In this document: piece after piece, positions 1 to 8,733 of the stretch | Layout: every line of letters begins with the position of its first letter | Position numbering within the stretch: the stretch's first letter is position 1 | DNA from: Dimorphilus gyrociliatus | Lineage: Eukaryota > Annelida > Polychaeta > Dinophilidae | DNA length: 25,798 nt | Direction of reading: 5' to 3' | NCBI GenBank assembly: GCA_904063045.1 | Contig: CAJFCJ010000159.1 | Location: forward strand, 1 to 25,798 | Position numbers and translations under genes: made by a program | Notes under the pieces: model-generated | Told to the model about the DNA's origin: nothing | What the model saw: only the letters and a program-made list of their open reading frames with translations | The model's database searches: none

Positions 1-2
1 AA

Positions 3-3000
3 AATAAATTAACTCAACTCGGTTTATGCGGATTTAAACTACGGGAAGAAAAACACAACCAGTTTTTGGACTTTATTTATCATACTTTCAACAATTTATT
101 AGTACTAAAACTCAATGATTGTAATCTATGTATGAATGGAATTCAAATGGAAAATCTCTTAAAAAAACATAGATATCTTCAACAGTTTCAAATGCGTGGT
201 AATGTTGTGAATGAAACCAAAAAGTTTGCATTTTTAGTCAGTCTACTGCATTTAAAAAATGTGACAATATTAAACTTGCCACTAATTGAATTTGCTACAA
301 AAAACGAGGAGAATTTAAATATCAAGAAATGCAATTTTGCTTTGGAATGCTTAGATTTCGGAGAGAATTCTTTGGAAAAGAAAGTTTGTCAAAGTGTTTT
401 AAGACTAATTTTATGTTCTTCGCAATCGTTAAAAAAGTTAAACTTGGCTAAAAGTAATATTGAAAATATTGAGCAATATTTTAGCGTTGTTTCCGTTGAA
501 AATAGGAAAGAAAGTTGGGAAAATTCGCCGAAAAATGCTAAATATGTTGAAAGTGGCGAGGAAAGTCAGCGAGCGATGTTTGAGAAATTCAAAGACAAAA
601 AACAATCGCAAGAAAATTTTGGGGCAAATCAGCTGAAAAAGCCCCTGGAGGTTGTAGAAATTAATGACGAATCATTGAATTCTCTTTCTAAAGACTCTTT
701 TGATGAGAGAGTTGGAAATGCAGAAAATGTTGAAGAAAGCCAATTAGAATTGTTTAAAGATGCTACAGAAACTAGTGAAAGTTGTCTTAATCCTGCTTCT
801 AGAGAGCTTTCTGATAAAAATCAATCAAAATATGCCGAATTAACTTTCTTAAATTCTTTGAATATTACATTATTGCTTAGCAGCTCAGCAGTGGAAGATT
901 TATTCAAAATGGTGGAAATGTACACTGAACTAACTGTTTTAAAAATTGTATTCAAGAGTTACGAATCCATATACAATTTAGATTCGAATATTCTACTCAA
1001 TGACAATAACAAGTTGACTAATTTGAATATATCAAATAGTCAATTAAACTGCGATTTTTTAGACATATTTTCCAATAATTTGCAAAATTTAACATCATTA
1101 AAAGATCTAAACATATCTACAAATAATTTTGGAAATTTTACAATAATCAACTTTCTTGAAAAGCTAATAGAAACTAATTTAAAATTATTAAAACTCTATA
1201 TTTATAATCAAAATATGACTGGAGATAGGATATTAGATATTGTTGTATTAATTGCAAAGATTAAATCTTTACAGGTGTTGAATAGCAGGAAAAAAACCAG
1301 TTTTTCAGAAGATAAATATTTTGGTATAAAATTTATTAATCAAAAATTGTTCAATCTTCATTCAGTGGCGATTATCAAAGATACATTTTCAGAAAATATT
1401 GAATACGAAAGTTTACTCTTGAACGAATTCATTTCAGCGAAAAGATTGAATATTTTATGGAATTCATCCTCTTTCGCAATAAAGCATTTAACTATTGGAG
1501 AGGATCTTTACAAGGCTGAAAATGCCAATTTAAAATTTAGAATGTTCAACAAAGCACAAAATTTGATTTCATTTTCAATTGACTCATCCCAAAGTAAAAG
1601 TATCACTTACTTATTACCCTTTCTAACAACGCAGACGGAATTGAAGCGTCTATCGCTATGCTCCATTGATTTCAGCTTGGACGGAAGTACATTGTTTGAG
1701 ACAATTTCGCGAGTAGTCAATAATCTGGAAGAGTTTAATTTCAGTAATAGTAAATTATCCAGTAATATGTCAGGGGTATTTGGAAAGTTTATTGGATATC
1801 AAACAAACTTAACAACGCTCGATCTTTGCGAAAGAGATTTGAGTGGTGATCTTGGAAAAAGTCTATTTGAAAATATTTCACCGCAATTCTGTAATCTTGA
1901 AAATTTAAAATTTAATAATTCAAAACTATCAACAAATATGAGTGGATTATTTGGAAAATTTATTGGATATCAAACTAAATTAACATCTTTAGAATTCAAT
2001 AAAATGAATTTAACTGATGGAATAGGACAAATTTTATTTGAAAATATTCCACCAACTTTCTGTAATTTAGAGAGTTTACAATACGAAAATTGCGATCTAT
2101 CCACCGATGCGAGCGTTCCATTGGCGAAATTTATTGGAAATCAAAAACATTTAACGTTATTGGAATTTTCAAGAACAAATCTAGCTGGAGATGTTGGAGA
2201 GAATCTATTCGAAAATATTACGTCATCGTCACCTGAATTCTGTAACTTGGAAATATTTGAGTACTCTTTTGCCAATTTATCCGATAATATGAGTAATTTT
2301 CTCGGAAAGTTTATTACGAATCAAAGAAAATTGCTGGAATTGAAATTTCGCAGTGTAGACTTAATTGGAGATTTTGGGAAAAATCTGTTTGAAAATATTC
2401 CATCAAGTGTGAATTATCTTGAAAATTTAGAATTTAAAATGTGTAAATTATCAGTTGATATGAGTGGATTATTTGGAGAATTTCTTGGAAATCAGACAAA
2501 ATTAACTATATTAGAACTTGTTAGAATAGACCTATCTGGAGATACTGGGAAATATTTGTTTGAGAATATTACACCTAATTTCTGTAATCTGGAAAAGATT
2601 ATCGTAAAACTTTGTAAATTATCCGCTAATATGAGTGGACAATTTGGTACATTCATCGCCTATCAAACTAAAATAACGTCAATAGAGTTCAATAGAATAG
2701 ATTTAACTGGTGATATAGGACTCAATCTGCTGGAAAATCTTCAAATAACATTTCATCATCTAGATACTTTCATAATGCAAAATTGTAATCTCTGCGATAG
2801 GATGAGTGGTAAATTGGGACATTTTATAGGACGTCAGATAAATCTAAGATTATTGCGTTTCTTCAGCATTGATTTCTGTGGAGAAACTGGAAAAGAATTT
2901 TTTGGAAATATTCCATCTTCATTTGAAAATCTTGAAGATATTGATCTACCGCAATGCAGAATATCTGGGGATATGAGCGATGTGCTTGGAAAATTTATTG

Positions 3001-4646
3001 GACATCAAACAAAATTAACTGACCTAAATCTCACAAGCGTCAGGCTCGTTGGAGATGTTGGAAAGCGTTTGTTTCAAAATATTCCTTTCACATTTAGTAA
3101 ACTAGAAGAATTCCACTTCTCTAGTAATTTATTATCAATGGATATGTCTGGTGAATTTGGAAAATTCATCGGAAATCAAAGAAGCTTAAGAGAATTGGAT
3201 TTTTCAGACGCTTATTTAAATAAGGGTGTTGGGAAGAATATATTTGAAAATATTCCATCAACATTCAACAATTTAGAACGTTTGATCATTAAAAATAGTC
3301 TCTTAGATAGTGATATGTCGGCTGCATTTGGAAAATTTATTGGATTTCAAACAAAATTAAAATCCTTGAATTTTGATGATAAAGATCTATCTGGTGAATT
3401 TGGAAGAAACCTATTTGAAAATATTCCTACTACATTCAATAATCTCCAAAAATTAACATTCAAAAATGCTAAATTATCTGGAGATATGTGTACAGCTTTT
3501 GGTAAATTCATTGGAAATCAAACAAAACTGGTAATGTTGAATTTTACCGAAAGAGATTTTACAGAAGGTATAGGAAAGAATTTATTTATGAATATTCCGC
3601 CATCATTCTGCAATTTAGAAAGTATATTATTTGACAAATGTAAATTATCTAGTGACATGACTGGAGAATTTGGACAATTTATTGGATATCAAACAAAATT
3701 AATGTCTATGAATTTCCAAGGAATAAATCTAAAAGGAGATATTGGAAAAAATTTATTTCATCATATTCCCCCTTCATTTCACAATCTGAAACATTTAACA
3801 TTTAACCATATTCAATTATGTTCCGGTATGAGCAAAACTCTTGGAAAATTCATTGGATATCAACGAAAATTATCATCATTGAACTTTTATGCAATTGACT
3901 TATCTGAAGATAAGGGAAGGAATCTATTTCAAGCTATTTCAGTTGAATGCAGTAGCCTAGAAATACTCCAATTCTATAGTTGCAAATTATCCAGTGAAAT
4001 GAGCGATATTATGGGAAAATTTATAGGAAACCAAAAGAAATTAAACACGTTAACTTTCAAATGTATAGATTTAACGCAATTCATTGGAAAGAATTTATTT
4101 GAAAATATTCCACCATCATTTTGCAATCTAGAAAATTTACAATTGTGCGATACTCGTCTGTCCTGTGAAATGAGCAGCGTATTAGGAACATTTATAGGAC
4201 AACAATCAAATATGACGTCATTAACTCTCTATCAAATAAACTTAGGAGATGATATAGGAAGAAATCTATTTCATCATATTAATAAATCATTCTGTAATCT
4301 ACAGAATTTTTATCTTTTATATAATGACTTATCTATAGATGTAAGTTGTTATATTGGAAGGTTCATTGGATATCAGACAAATTTATCAGTGTTGGAATTT
4401 CAAGAAGTTGATTTATCTGATGAAAAAGGAAAATATTTATTTGAAAATATTCCTACAACAGTATGTAATTTGAAATATTTAAAAATTACTAATTGCAAAT
4501 TCTCTAGTGATATAAATCATGTTTTGGAAAATTTTCTCTTAAATCAAATGGATTTATTATATGTATTTGAGAAAGGAAATTTAATAAATGGAAAAGAAGG
4601 CAACATATTTCAAGATCTAAACAGCATCACAAACTATCTCTTATAA
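3..4646 (+). CDS. Long RI-type leucine-rich repeat protein, 3' part (5' end outside window)
   Basis: The frame is open from base 3, so the first in-frame TTG/ATG codons are internal and the true start lies outside the window. About 1547 codons end at TAA 4644-4646. The first ~130 residues are ordinary LRRs (LxxLxLxxCxL pattern). A charged, Glu/Lys/Ser-rich insert without LRRs follows (about bases 480-830), then further LRRs. From about 1740 there are 16 regular units plus a degenerate seventeenth. Each unit is two LRRs with cores like DLxGDxGKNLFENIP, FCNLExLxFxNCKLS and DMSGxFGKFIGNQTK. The pair length of 57 residues equals the 28+29 alternation of ribonuclease-inhibitor LRRs, the type found at the C-terminus of NLR proteins. 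I see no transmembrane segment and no NACHT domain in the visible part, so NLR membership is inference. There is no intron within these 4.6 kb. The role is probably ligand or partner binding. Confidence 0.85.
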   Translation, partial: NKLTQLGLCGFKLREEKHNQFLDFIYHTFNNLLVLKLNDCNLCMNGIQMENLLKKHRYLQQFQMRGNVVNETKKFAFLVSLLHLKNVTILNLPLIEFATKNEENLNIKKCNFALECLDFGENSLEKKVCQSVLRLILCSSQSLKKLNLAKSNIENIEQYFSVVSVENRKESWENSPKNAKYVESGEESQRAMFEKFKDKKQSQENFGANQLKKPLEVVEINDESLNSLSKDSFDERVGNAENVEESQLELFKDATETSESCLNPASRELSDKNQSKYAELTFLNSLNITLLLSSSAVEDLFKMVEMYTELTVLKIVFKSYESIYNLDSNILLNDNNKLTNLNISNSQLNCDFLDIFSNNLQNLTSLKDLNISTNNFGNFTIINFLEKLIETNLKLLKLYIYNQNMTGDRILDIVVLIAKIKSLQVLNSRKKTSFSEDKYFGIKFINQKLFNLHSVAIIKDTFSENIEYESLLLNEFISAKRLNILWNSSSFAIKHLTIGEDLYKAENANLKFRMFNKAQNLISFSIDSSQSKSITYLLPFLTTQTELKRLSLCSIDFSLDGSTLFETISRVVNNLEEFNFSNSKLSSNMSGVFGKFIGYQTNLTTLDLCERDLSGDLGKSLFENISPQFCNLENLKFNNSKLSTNMSGLFGKFIGYQTKLTSLEFNKMNLTDGIGQILFENIPPTFCNLESLQYENCDLSTDASVPLAKFIGNQKHLTLLEFSRTNLAGDVGENLFENITSSSPEFCNLEIFEYSFANLSDNMSNFLGKFITNQRKLLELKFRSVDLIGDFGKNLFENIPSSVNYLENLEFKMCKLSVDMSGLFGEFLGNQTKLTILELVRIDLSGDTGKYLFENITPNFCNLEKIIVKLCKLSANMSGQFGTFIAYQTKITSIEFNRIDLTGDIGLNLLENLQITFHHLDTFIMQNCNLCDRMSGKLGHFIGRQINLRLLRFFSIDFCGETGKEFFGNIPSSFENLEDIDLPQCRISGDMSDVLGKFIGHQTKLTDLNLTSVRLVGDVGKRLFQNIPFTFSKLEEFHFSSNLLSMDMSGEFGKFIGNQRSLRELDFSDAYLNKGVGKNIFENIPSTFNNLERLIIKNSLLDSDMSAAFGKFIGFQTKLKSLNFDDKDLSGEFGRNLFENIPTTFNNLQKLTFKNAKLSGDMCTAFGKFIGNQTKLVMLNFTERDFTEGIGKNLFMNIPPSFCNLESILFDKCKLSSDMTGEFGQFIGYQTKLMSMNFQGINLKGDIGKNLFHHIPPSFHNLKHLTFNHIQLCSGMSKTLGKFIGYQRKLSSLNFYAIDLSEDKGRNLFQAISVECSSLEILQFYSCKLSSEMSDIMGKFIGNQKKLNTLTFKCIDLTQFIGKNLFENIPPSFCNLENLQLCDTRLSCEMSSVLGTFIGQQSNMTSLTLYQINLGDDIGRNLFHHINKSFCNLQNFYLLYNDLSIDVSCYIGRFIGYQTNLSVLEFQEVDLSDEKGKYLFENIPTTVCNLKYLKITNCKFSSDINHVLENFLLNQMDLLYVFEKGNLINGKEGNIFQDLNSITNYLL
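1740..4560 (+). repeat. Tandem 171-bp coding repeat (57-residue LRR pairs), 16 units plus one degenerate
   Basis: The conserved 'FIGxQ' core recurs from base 1791 (unit 1) to 4365 (unit 16), a distance of 2574 bp. That equals fourteen steps of 171 bp plus one of 180 bp; the single 9-bp insertion lies between units 3 and 4 (three extra codons after FENI). The degenerate seventeenth core (FLLNQ) falls another 171 bp on at 4536. The units differ in sequence, so this is an old array kept in strict register, presumably by the solenoid fold. Confidence 0.9.
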
Positions 4647-5020
4647 TCAATCCACATGTATTTTCTTTTAAAGCTAATAAGTTAAACCAACTTTATTGGT
4701 TGTAATACATCTGTTCAATCCATCTATCAGTTGTTCTTCACCTCTCATCTCTACCTCTAACCTGAGAGGATCTTTTCACTTTCTGGTTTGGTAAATTGGC
4801 TATGAGTGCTACAAACTAACTACCATGCTATTCAACTTTCTTATATCTATTTGCTGCAGTACTGTATTTTAAATAAATCATTTAAACTTCAACATTTGTT
4901 GTTTAAGAGTGTCGAGTAGAACCAGCACTTGATGATCAGAGTGATAGTTTTGCAGGTGCTAAACTCCTTCTGGAGATATAAAGAGAGATTGATAGTGAAT
5001 AAGGATTAATAAGACAAACA
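4647..5020 (+). promoter_or_regulatory. 3' flank of the LRR gene with a possible poly(A) signal
   Basis: AATAAA lies at 4872-4877, about 230 bases after the stop codon, and is the nearest clear polyadenylation hexamer. Nothing else is recognisable here. Confidence 0.35.
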
Positions 5021-5023
5021 TAC

Positions 5024-5140
5024 AATAGGGTTAGGGATTGAACACCCTTTGAATGGGGAATAGATGGTGGTAGTAGGTTGTAAACAAACATTCCCCAACA
5101 GAAGATCACCTCTGGTTCTTTTATATCCTAACCCTAACTA
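5024..5140. repeat. Imperfect palindromic repeat with telomere-like ends
   Basis: A TTAGGG-type motif (GGGTTAGGG, 5028-5036) faces its complement (CCTAACCCTAA, 5127-5137). Inside these, GGGGAAT (5054-5060) faces ATTCCCC (5091-5097). The nested inverted arms suggest a small foldback element or a decayed MITE. The arms are short, so this is tentative. Confidence 0.35.
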
Positions 5141-5280
5141 TGTAGTCCAAATTGATGAAATGGTGATTTTAACAACAATATCACAAAGATATCCTGTTGA
5201 CATAGCAAAAAGTGACAGAACAAGTGTAAATATCCTAGAAGATCTCTCAGTGTGTTCCTAACTCATGGTAGCAAGTCTGA

Positions 5281-5300
5281 AATATATATATATATATATC
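5281..5300. repeat. (TA)n microsatellite
   Basis: About nine uninterrupted TA dinucleotides. Confidence 0.85.
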
Positions 5301-7300
5301 TAGGGGGTTGGTTTTGTTTGACAGAGGTATACAGACCTTATCCTACATACTATCTAGGCATATATCATTGAGTTGCTACTTGTCCAAAGAAAGTAATGAT
5401 GTGGCAAAAATGTCCATAATCTAGGCCGTTTAGGAGTTTCATTTATGCAGCACACTAGACGTTTCATTCTGGTTGGAGGTGATAGGGTTTGAAAAGAGCT
5501 TTTCAACGATATGCTACACAATCATTTAGCCCTTACAATTGAAGAGTGGCTGAGCTCAAAGAACTAACCCTGAACTTCTGGTGGAAAAATAAAAATATTT
5601 TTTTCTGACCACCCAACATGGGGCAAGTTTGAAATCAATCCTACATTTTTGAAAATTTACCCACACTTGGCCTCTGGACCAATTTTACCAAAAGTCAATA
5701 ATTTTCTAACTTCATTGTCAGGTTAATTACCTGTAAAAACATTTTATCCACCTGGGTACTTGGAGAAATTTTGAAAAAATATTTTGCCCCAAAAAAATTC
5801 CAAGTTCAGCCTGACACATTGTTAGGTGAAGAATGAAATATTTTGAATTTAAAATTGATCAAAAAACAAAAATAAACAGCAGACCATGAAAAGTTGGCCT
5901 TCTCATTGCAGATGCGTATTGAGTACTGTAAACTCCATTTGGAGGATTGTCAGTCAAACAGTAAAGCATTACAGCTTCAGCCTATGGATTGAATTGAATT
6001 CATATTGTACTGTTCTGGTCCTGCCAATTTATTTATTTGCAACTTTTAACGGTACTGGTTCTACTCGAACCTTTAAACAAAGTGTTTCAATTGAAGTGGT
6101 TTATTGAAATAATAATACTTCAGCAAGTTATAATATGAAAGTTGACTGGCAGAATAGATAGTGGGTGACAGTAGGTTGCCAAGTTACCAAACCAGTGTTC
6201 AATGTTGAGGAAGTAGGAAGATCCCAGTGGGTGTTGGTTCCAGTTGATCCTCCCAGTTTGAGGTTAGCTGCTTGGAGTGAAGCAGTGAGGAGTTATATAC
6301 TTGATGAATTTTCTCTAGTGTCCAATCACCACTTTACAACTGCCGAACTGTCTAGTTTACATTTATGTTTAGTAAGAGGATGTTACAAGGTTCAACATTT
6401 AGGAAGGCTAATTCAATTAACACTTGACCTAAACTAATTAAATTGTATCTTGGCCACACCCTAGGCAAGCATAATTCTACTATAACTTGGCCAAAGCTTA
6501 AATGGCACTTAAGGATGAACCTTAAGTATGACTTAATTTTCAATTCTCTGACAGTACTTGTAGATGAATGTCCAACTTTACGCTATTCTCAGGAGGTGAC
6601 ATATCTGTTGAGTAAGAAGTTGGCTATGTAAATATTAAAGCATGAAAATGTGGAAGAATATCTAAAAAAGCCATTTGAAACAACCAGTTTGAAATCTTTA
6701 AAGATGAATGTACTTGAAGACTTTTTGGATATTCTGTAAAACTTACTTATTACTAATTAGGAAATAATTTCTGAATGTTGAAATGAAAGATGTGAAAATG
6801 GCAATTCTGCATTGACATACTGAAAATTTGAATTTATTGCAAAATCCTGGACATTGTCCTTCTTGGGAAATTGGCTGAGGAGAAAAGTGAAATGGGTTAA
6901 GAAGTTGGATTAACTGCTTTTCAATCAAATATTCAACAACAAAGATGAACATGGGTTGGAAAACAAGTGTAAGTTTACTCTTCACAATGATGAAATGTCA
7001 TTCTTTAAGCAATAACTTAAAAAGTGGCTAAATATATCAATGATTATAAAGATTTTATCTACTGGATTGCTAGACCACGTGACCAATTAATCAGCATTCA
7101 CAGAGAAATACATTTAAGAAATATCTTTTAAAAATATATTTGCAAAAATAGAAAACCTTTGAAAATTTGAGTAGAAATTCTTAGGTTTTATTTTTTGAGG
7201 CATAAACACTGAAGATACTGACAAGTCAGAGATGCAAGAGTAATAAATTCCAACTGTAAATAATCACGTGATTATTTTGAGTGTTTGAGTTGGCAGCTTT
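5301..7300. other. No recognisable gene (about 2 kb)
   Basis: Only short open frames of 60-90 codons occur here, for example 5886-6107 and 6165-6437 on plus and 6743-6985 on minus. None shows a domain, a signal peptide, a membrane segment or matching splice sites. I see nothing I can support as a gene. Confidence 0.6.
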
Positions 7301-7309
7301 TCCTTCTAT

Positions 7310-7615
7310 TTAAATAGTAGCTTCCTCATAAGTAGGTAGCCCGCTATCATCATAATCATCATCACCTTTTTTCATAGAATCATTGTCTGATTTTGGATTA
7401 CTAGTCTCATTTCCTTCACAGATTGTTTCTGCCCTTTCATTTACGACTTCTGTTTCTGCCTCATTTTCATCTGCCAAGTTGGACATAATGATGGGCTTGG
7501 TTTTAAATCTTTGTTTTAATTTTATAATTGTCAAACCAAGTATTGCTAAAAAAATGACCATAAAGTTTACCAGTTTATGAAAGGGGGAAAAGATTTTAGT
7601 TATAGTTGTATTTGT
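7310..7615 (-). CDS. Terminal exon of an unidentified single-pass membrane protein with a PY-like tail
   Basis: Read on the minus strand, the frame opens just after an AG (splice acceptor candidate at 7616-7617) and ends at TAG 7310-7312. It encodes a short Thr/Asn-rich stretch with a possible glycosylation site, a hydrophobic segment (LVNFMVIFLAILGLTIIKL) followed by a basic KQRFKTK stop-transfer, then an acidic cytoplasmic tail ending LPTYEEATI. PxY-like endings such as this recruit WW-domain or sorting proteins in other membrane proteins, but I cannot assign a family. I found no upstream exons that join with certainty. A shorter alternative acceptor at 7546-7547 would start the exon at 7545. 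It lies just beyond the decayed GPCR tail, and its relation to that gene is unclear. Confidence 0.45.
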   Translation of the reverse strand, partial: TNTTITKIFSPFHKLVNFMVIFLAILGLTIIKLKQRFKTKPIIMSNLADENEAETEVVNERAETICEGNETSNPKSDNDSMKKGDDDYDDSGLPTYEEATI

Positions 7616-7794
7616 CTACCTGTTAACATCAAACCAGTAAATACACATGGTATAATTATCTGAAATTTTCTAGATGAGCTAGAGCTGGAGGTCTTAAAAA
7701 ATTTTTCACATTTTCTTGGTAGTGAACACGCTGTTTGACGGAAAATAATTTTGAAGTATTGAATGAGACTGAAAATTATTGATAAGTGGTATGA
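7592..7794 (-). pseudogene. Kinase-like tail exon of the minus-strand GPCR copy, frameshifted
   Basis: It begins after a GGCAG acceptor (intron 7795-7851, 57 nt) in the phase expected from the plus copy. The first residues (FIPLINNF... SILQNYFPS) align with YISFMNDN... FIQKQTFGS of the plus gene. Later homology (FQIII... VFTGLML against FQYLI... VIKGLKL) is in another frame, so at least one indel has occurred. The segment overlaps the region just upstream of the membrane-anchor exon at 7310-7615. The low-coordinate boundary is set only by analogy with the 203-nt plus-strand exon. Confidence 0.4.
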
Positions 7795-7851
7795 CTGCCA
7801 AAAAAATATAATGACTACAATTAAAAATATCTGTTAAAGAAAAATAACTAC

Positions 7852-7895
7852 ATTTCCCGATCAATTTATTAGCAGATTTCTAAATTAATTGCATA
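7852..7895 (-). pseudogene. 44-nt tail exon of the minus-strand GPCR copy, with an in-frame stop
   Basis: The upstream intron is 7896-7964 (69 nt): donor GTAAAA after AA, acceptor preceded by a pure CT tract. The downstream intron is 7795-7851. Exon length (44 nt), entry phase 2 and exit phase 1 equal those of plus exon 20356-20399. A TAG sits where the plus copy has CAA (Gln), consistent with a CAG to TAG change. Confidence 0.6.
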
Positions 7896-7898
7896 CTG

Positions 7899-7913
7899 AG
7901 AGAGAGAGAGAGG
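7899..7913. repeat. (GA)n microsatellite, forming an acceptor polypyrimidine tract on minus
   Basis: GAGAGAGAGAGAGAG on plus reads as a CT tract immediately before the CAG acceptor of intron 7896-7964 on minus. Confidence 0.7.
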
Positions 7914-7964
7914 AAGGGGAAGGAAAATTAGATGAAAATATTAAATCTTAGAATCAATTTTTAC

Positions 7965-8118
7965 TTTTTTAAGTTTCTCTTTTCAACTATGAGCTCTTGA
8001 AAATCACTCAATGAATATATTAGTGGATTTAAAATTGAATTCAAGGGCAAAAATAATCCAATTGTTGCTGAGTATAATGTATTATTTAATTTAAAATCTG
8101 GCAGTATAGATAATAAAC
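7965..8118 (-). pseudogene. TM7 exon of the minus-strand GPCR copy
   Basis: The exon starts after TTTTTTAG (8120-8119), completing a Gly codon with base 8400 across the 281-nt intron 8119-8399. It encodes helix seven with LNSILNPLIY, the NPxxY motif of rhodopsin-type receptors. It can end at 7965 (AA|GTAAAA, phase 2); reading straight on gives TAA at 7961-7963. The plus copy has the same choice at 20296. Confidence 0.8.
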
Positions 8119-8399
8119 CTAAAAAACACAGAGTATGAGGGTAAATCAAAACATGGCCAGAGAATAATGTATAGGACTACATTTTTAACATTTTTTTCAG
8201 GATTAGGAAAATTGAAGTTTTGATACTTTTAAACTGGGCTATGATTGAAACCCAAGGTTTAACTATTTGCTCTAGGTCAAAAATCATTTATAGTATATCC
8301 TGTATTTTCAGTGTCAACCAATGGTAGATTATCTATTTTCAATTTTCCCAAACCTAAATATGAATTATTTTTATAATAGAAAATCATAAAAAAACAAAC

Positions 8400-8676
8400 C
8401 CAATACTGAAATTGGCAACCAGCACATTTGATTTGTGACTACTGTTAACAGAGCTGCTGAAAAAATTTTGTCTTTCTTGTTTGTACTTTTTGATTTTGTT
8501 TTTGATCTTTTCACAATTTTATGAATGTCAATGTAGAGTATAATAATTAAAATGCTAATTACAAATGGAAAAACACTGAATAGAACAAAATCATATATCC
8601 ATCCAGTGGTATTTTGATTTCTCATATAAATATTCAAACAGATTGGTGTCATTTCAAATCTCTTCTACAAATGGAA
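8400..8676 (-). pseudogene. TM5-ICL3-TM6 exon of the minus-strand GPCR copy
   Basis: It reads KRFEMTPICLNIY, then helix five, a lysine/serine-rich third loop, and helix six with CWLPISVLG, ending G|GTTTG at 8400/8399. It aligns with plus 19780-20041 including the Trp before helix five (GW). A TAG lies directly upstream of KRFEM, so the join to helix four is broken or uses a splice I cannot place. Confidence 0.75.
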
Positions 8677-8733
8677 AATGAAAGCTTTGGGTAAAAGAAG
8701 AATGTCTTTTTTTCACAAAATATGAAATTAACA

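Noticed and set aside
66-68. TTG as a start codon for the long LRR protein
   Set aside because: The frame continues open to base 3 with LRR-like sequence (LTQLGLCGFKL), so the gene is cut by the window edge.
1740-4560. CRISPR-like or satellite array
   Set aside because: The regular repeat is coding, with a 57-codon LRR period and conserved reading frame.
5064-6631. Several 60-90 codon plus-strand frames (5064, 5886, 6165, 6443)
   Set aside because: No domain, signal, splice support or composition unlike noise; telomere-like and microsatellite sequence is interspersed.
6743-6985. 80-codon minus-strand frame
   Set aside because: No recognisable features, and no splice sites linking it to the exon at 7310.
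7383-7580. Plus-strand frame opposite the membrane-anchor exon
   Set aside because: Antisense shadow of the better-supported minus exon.
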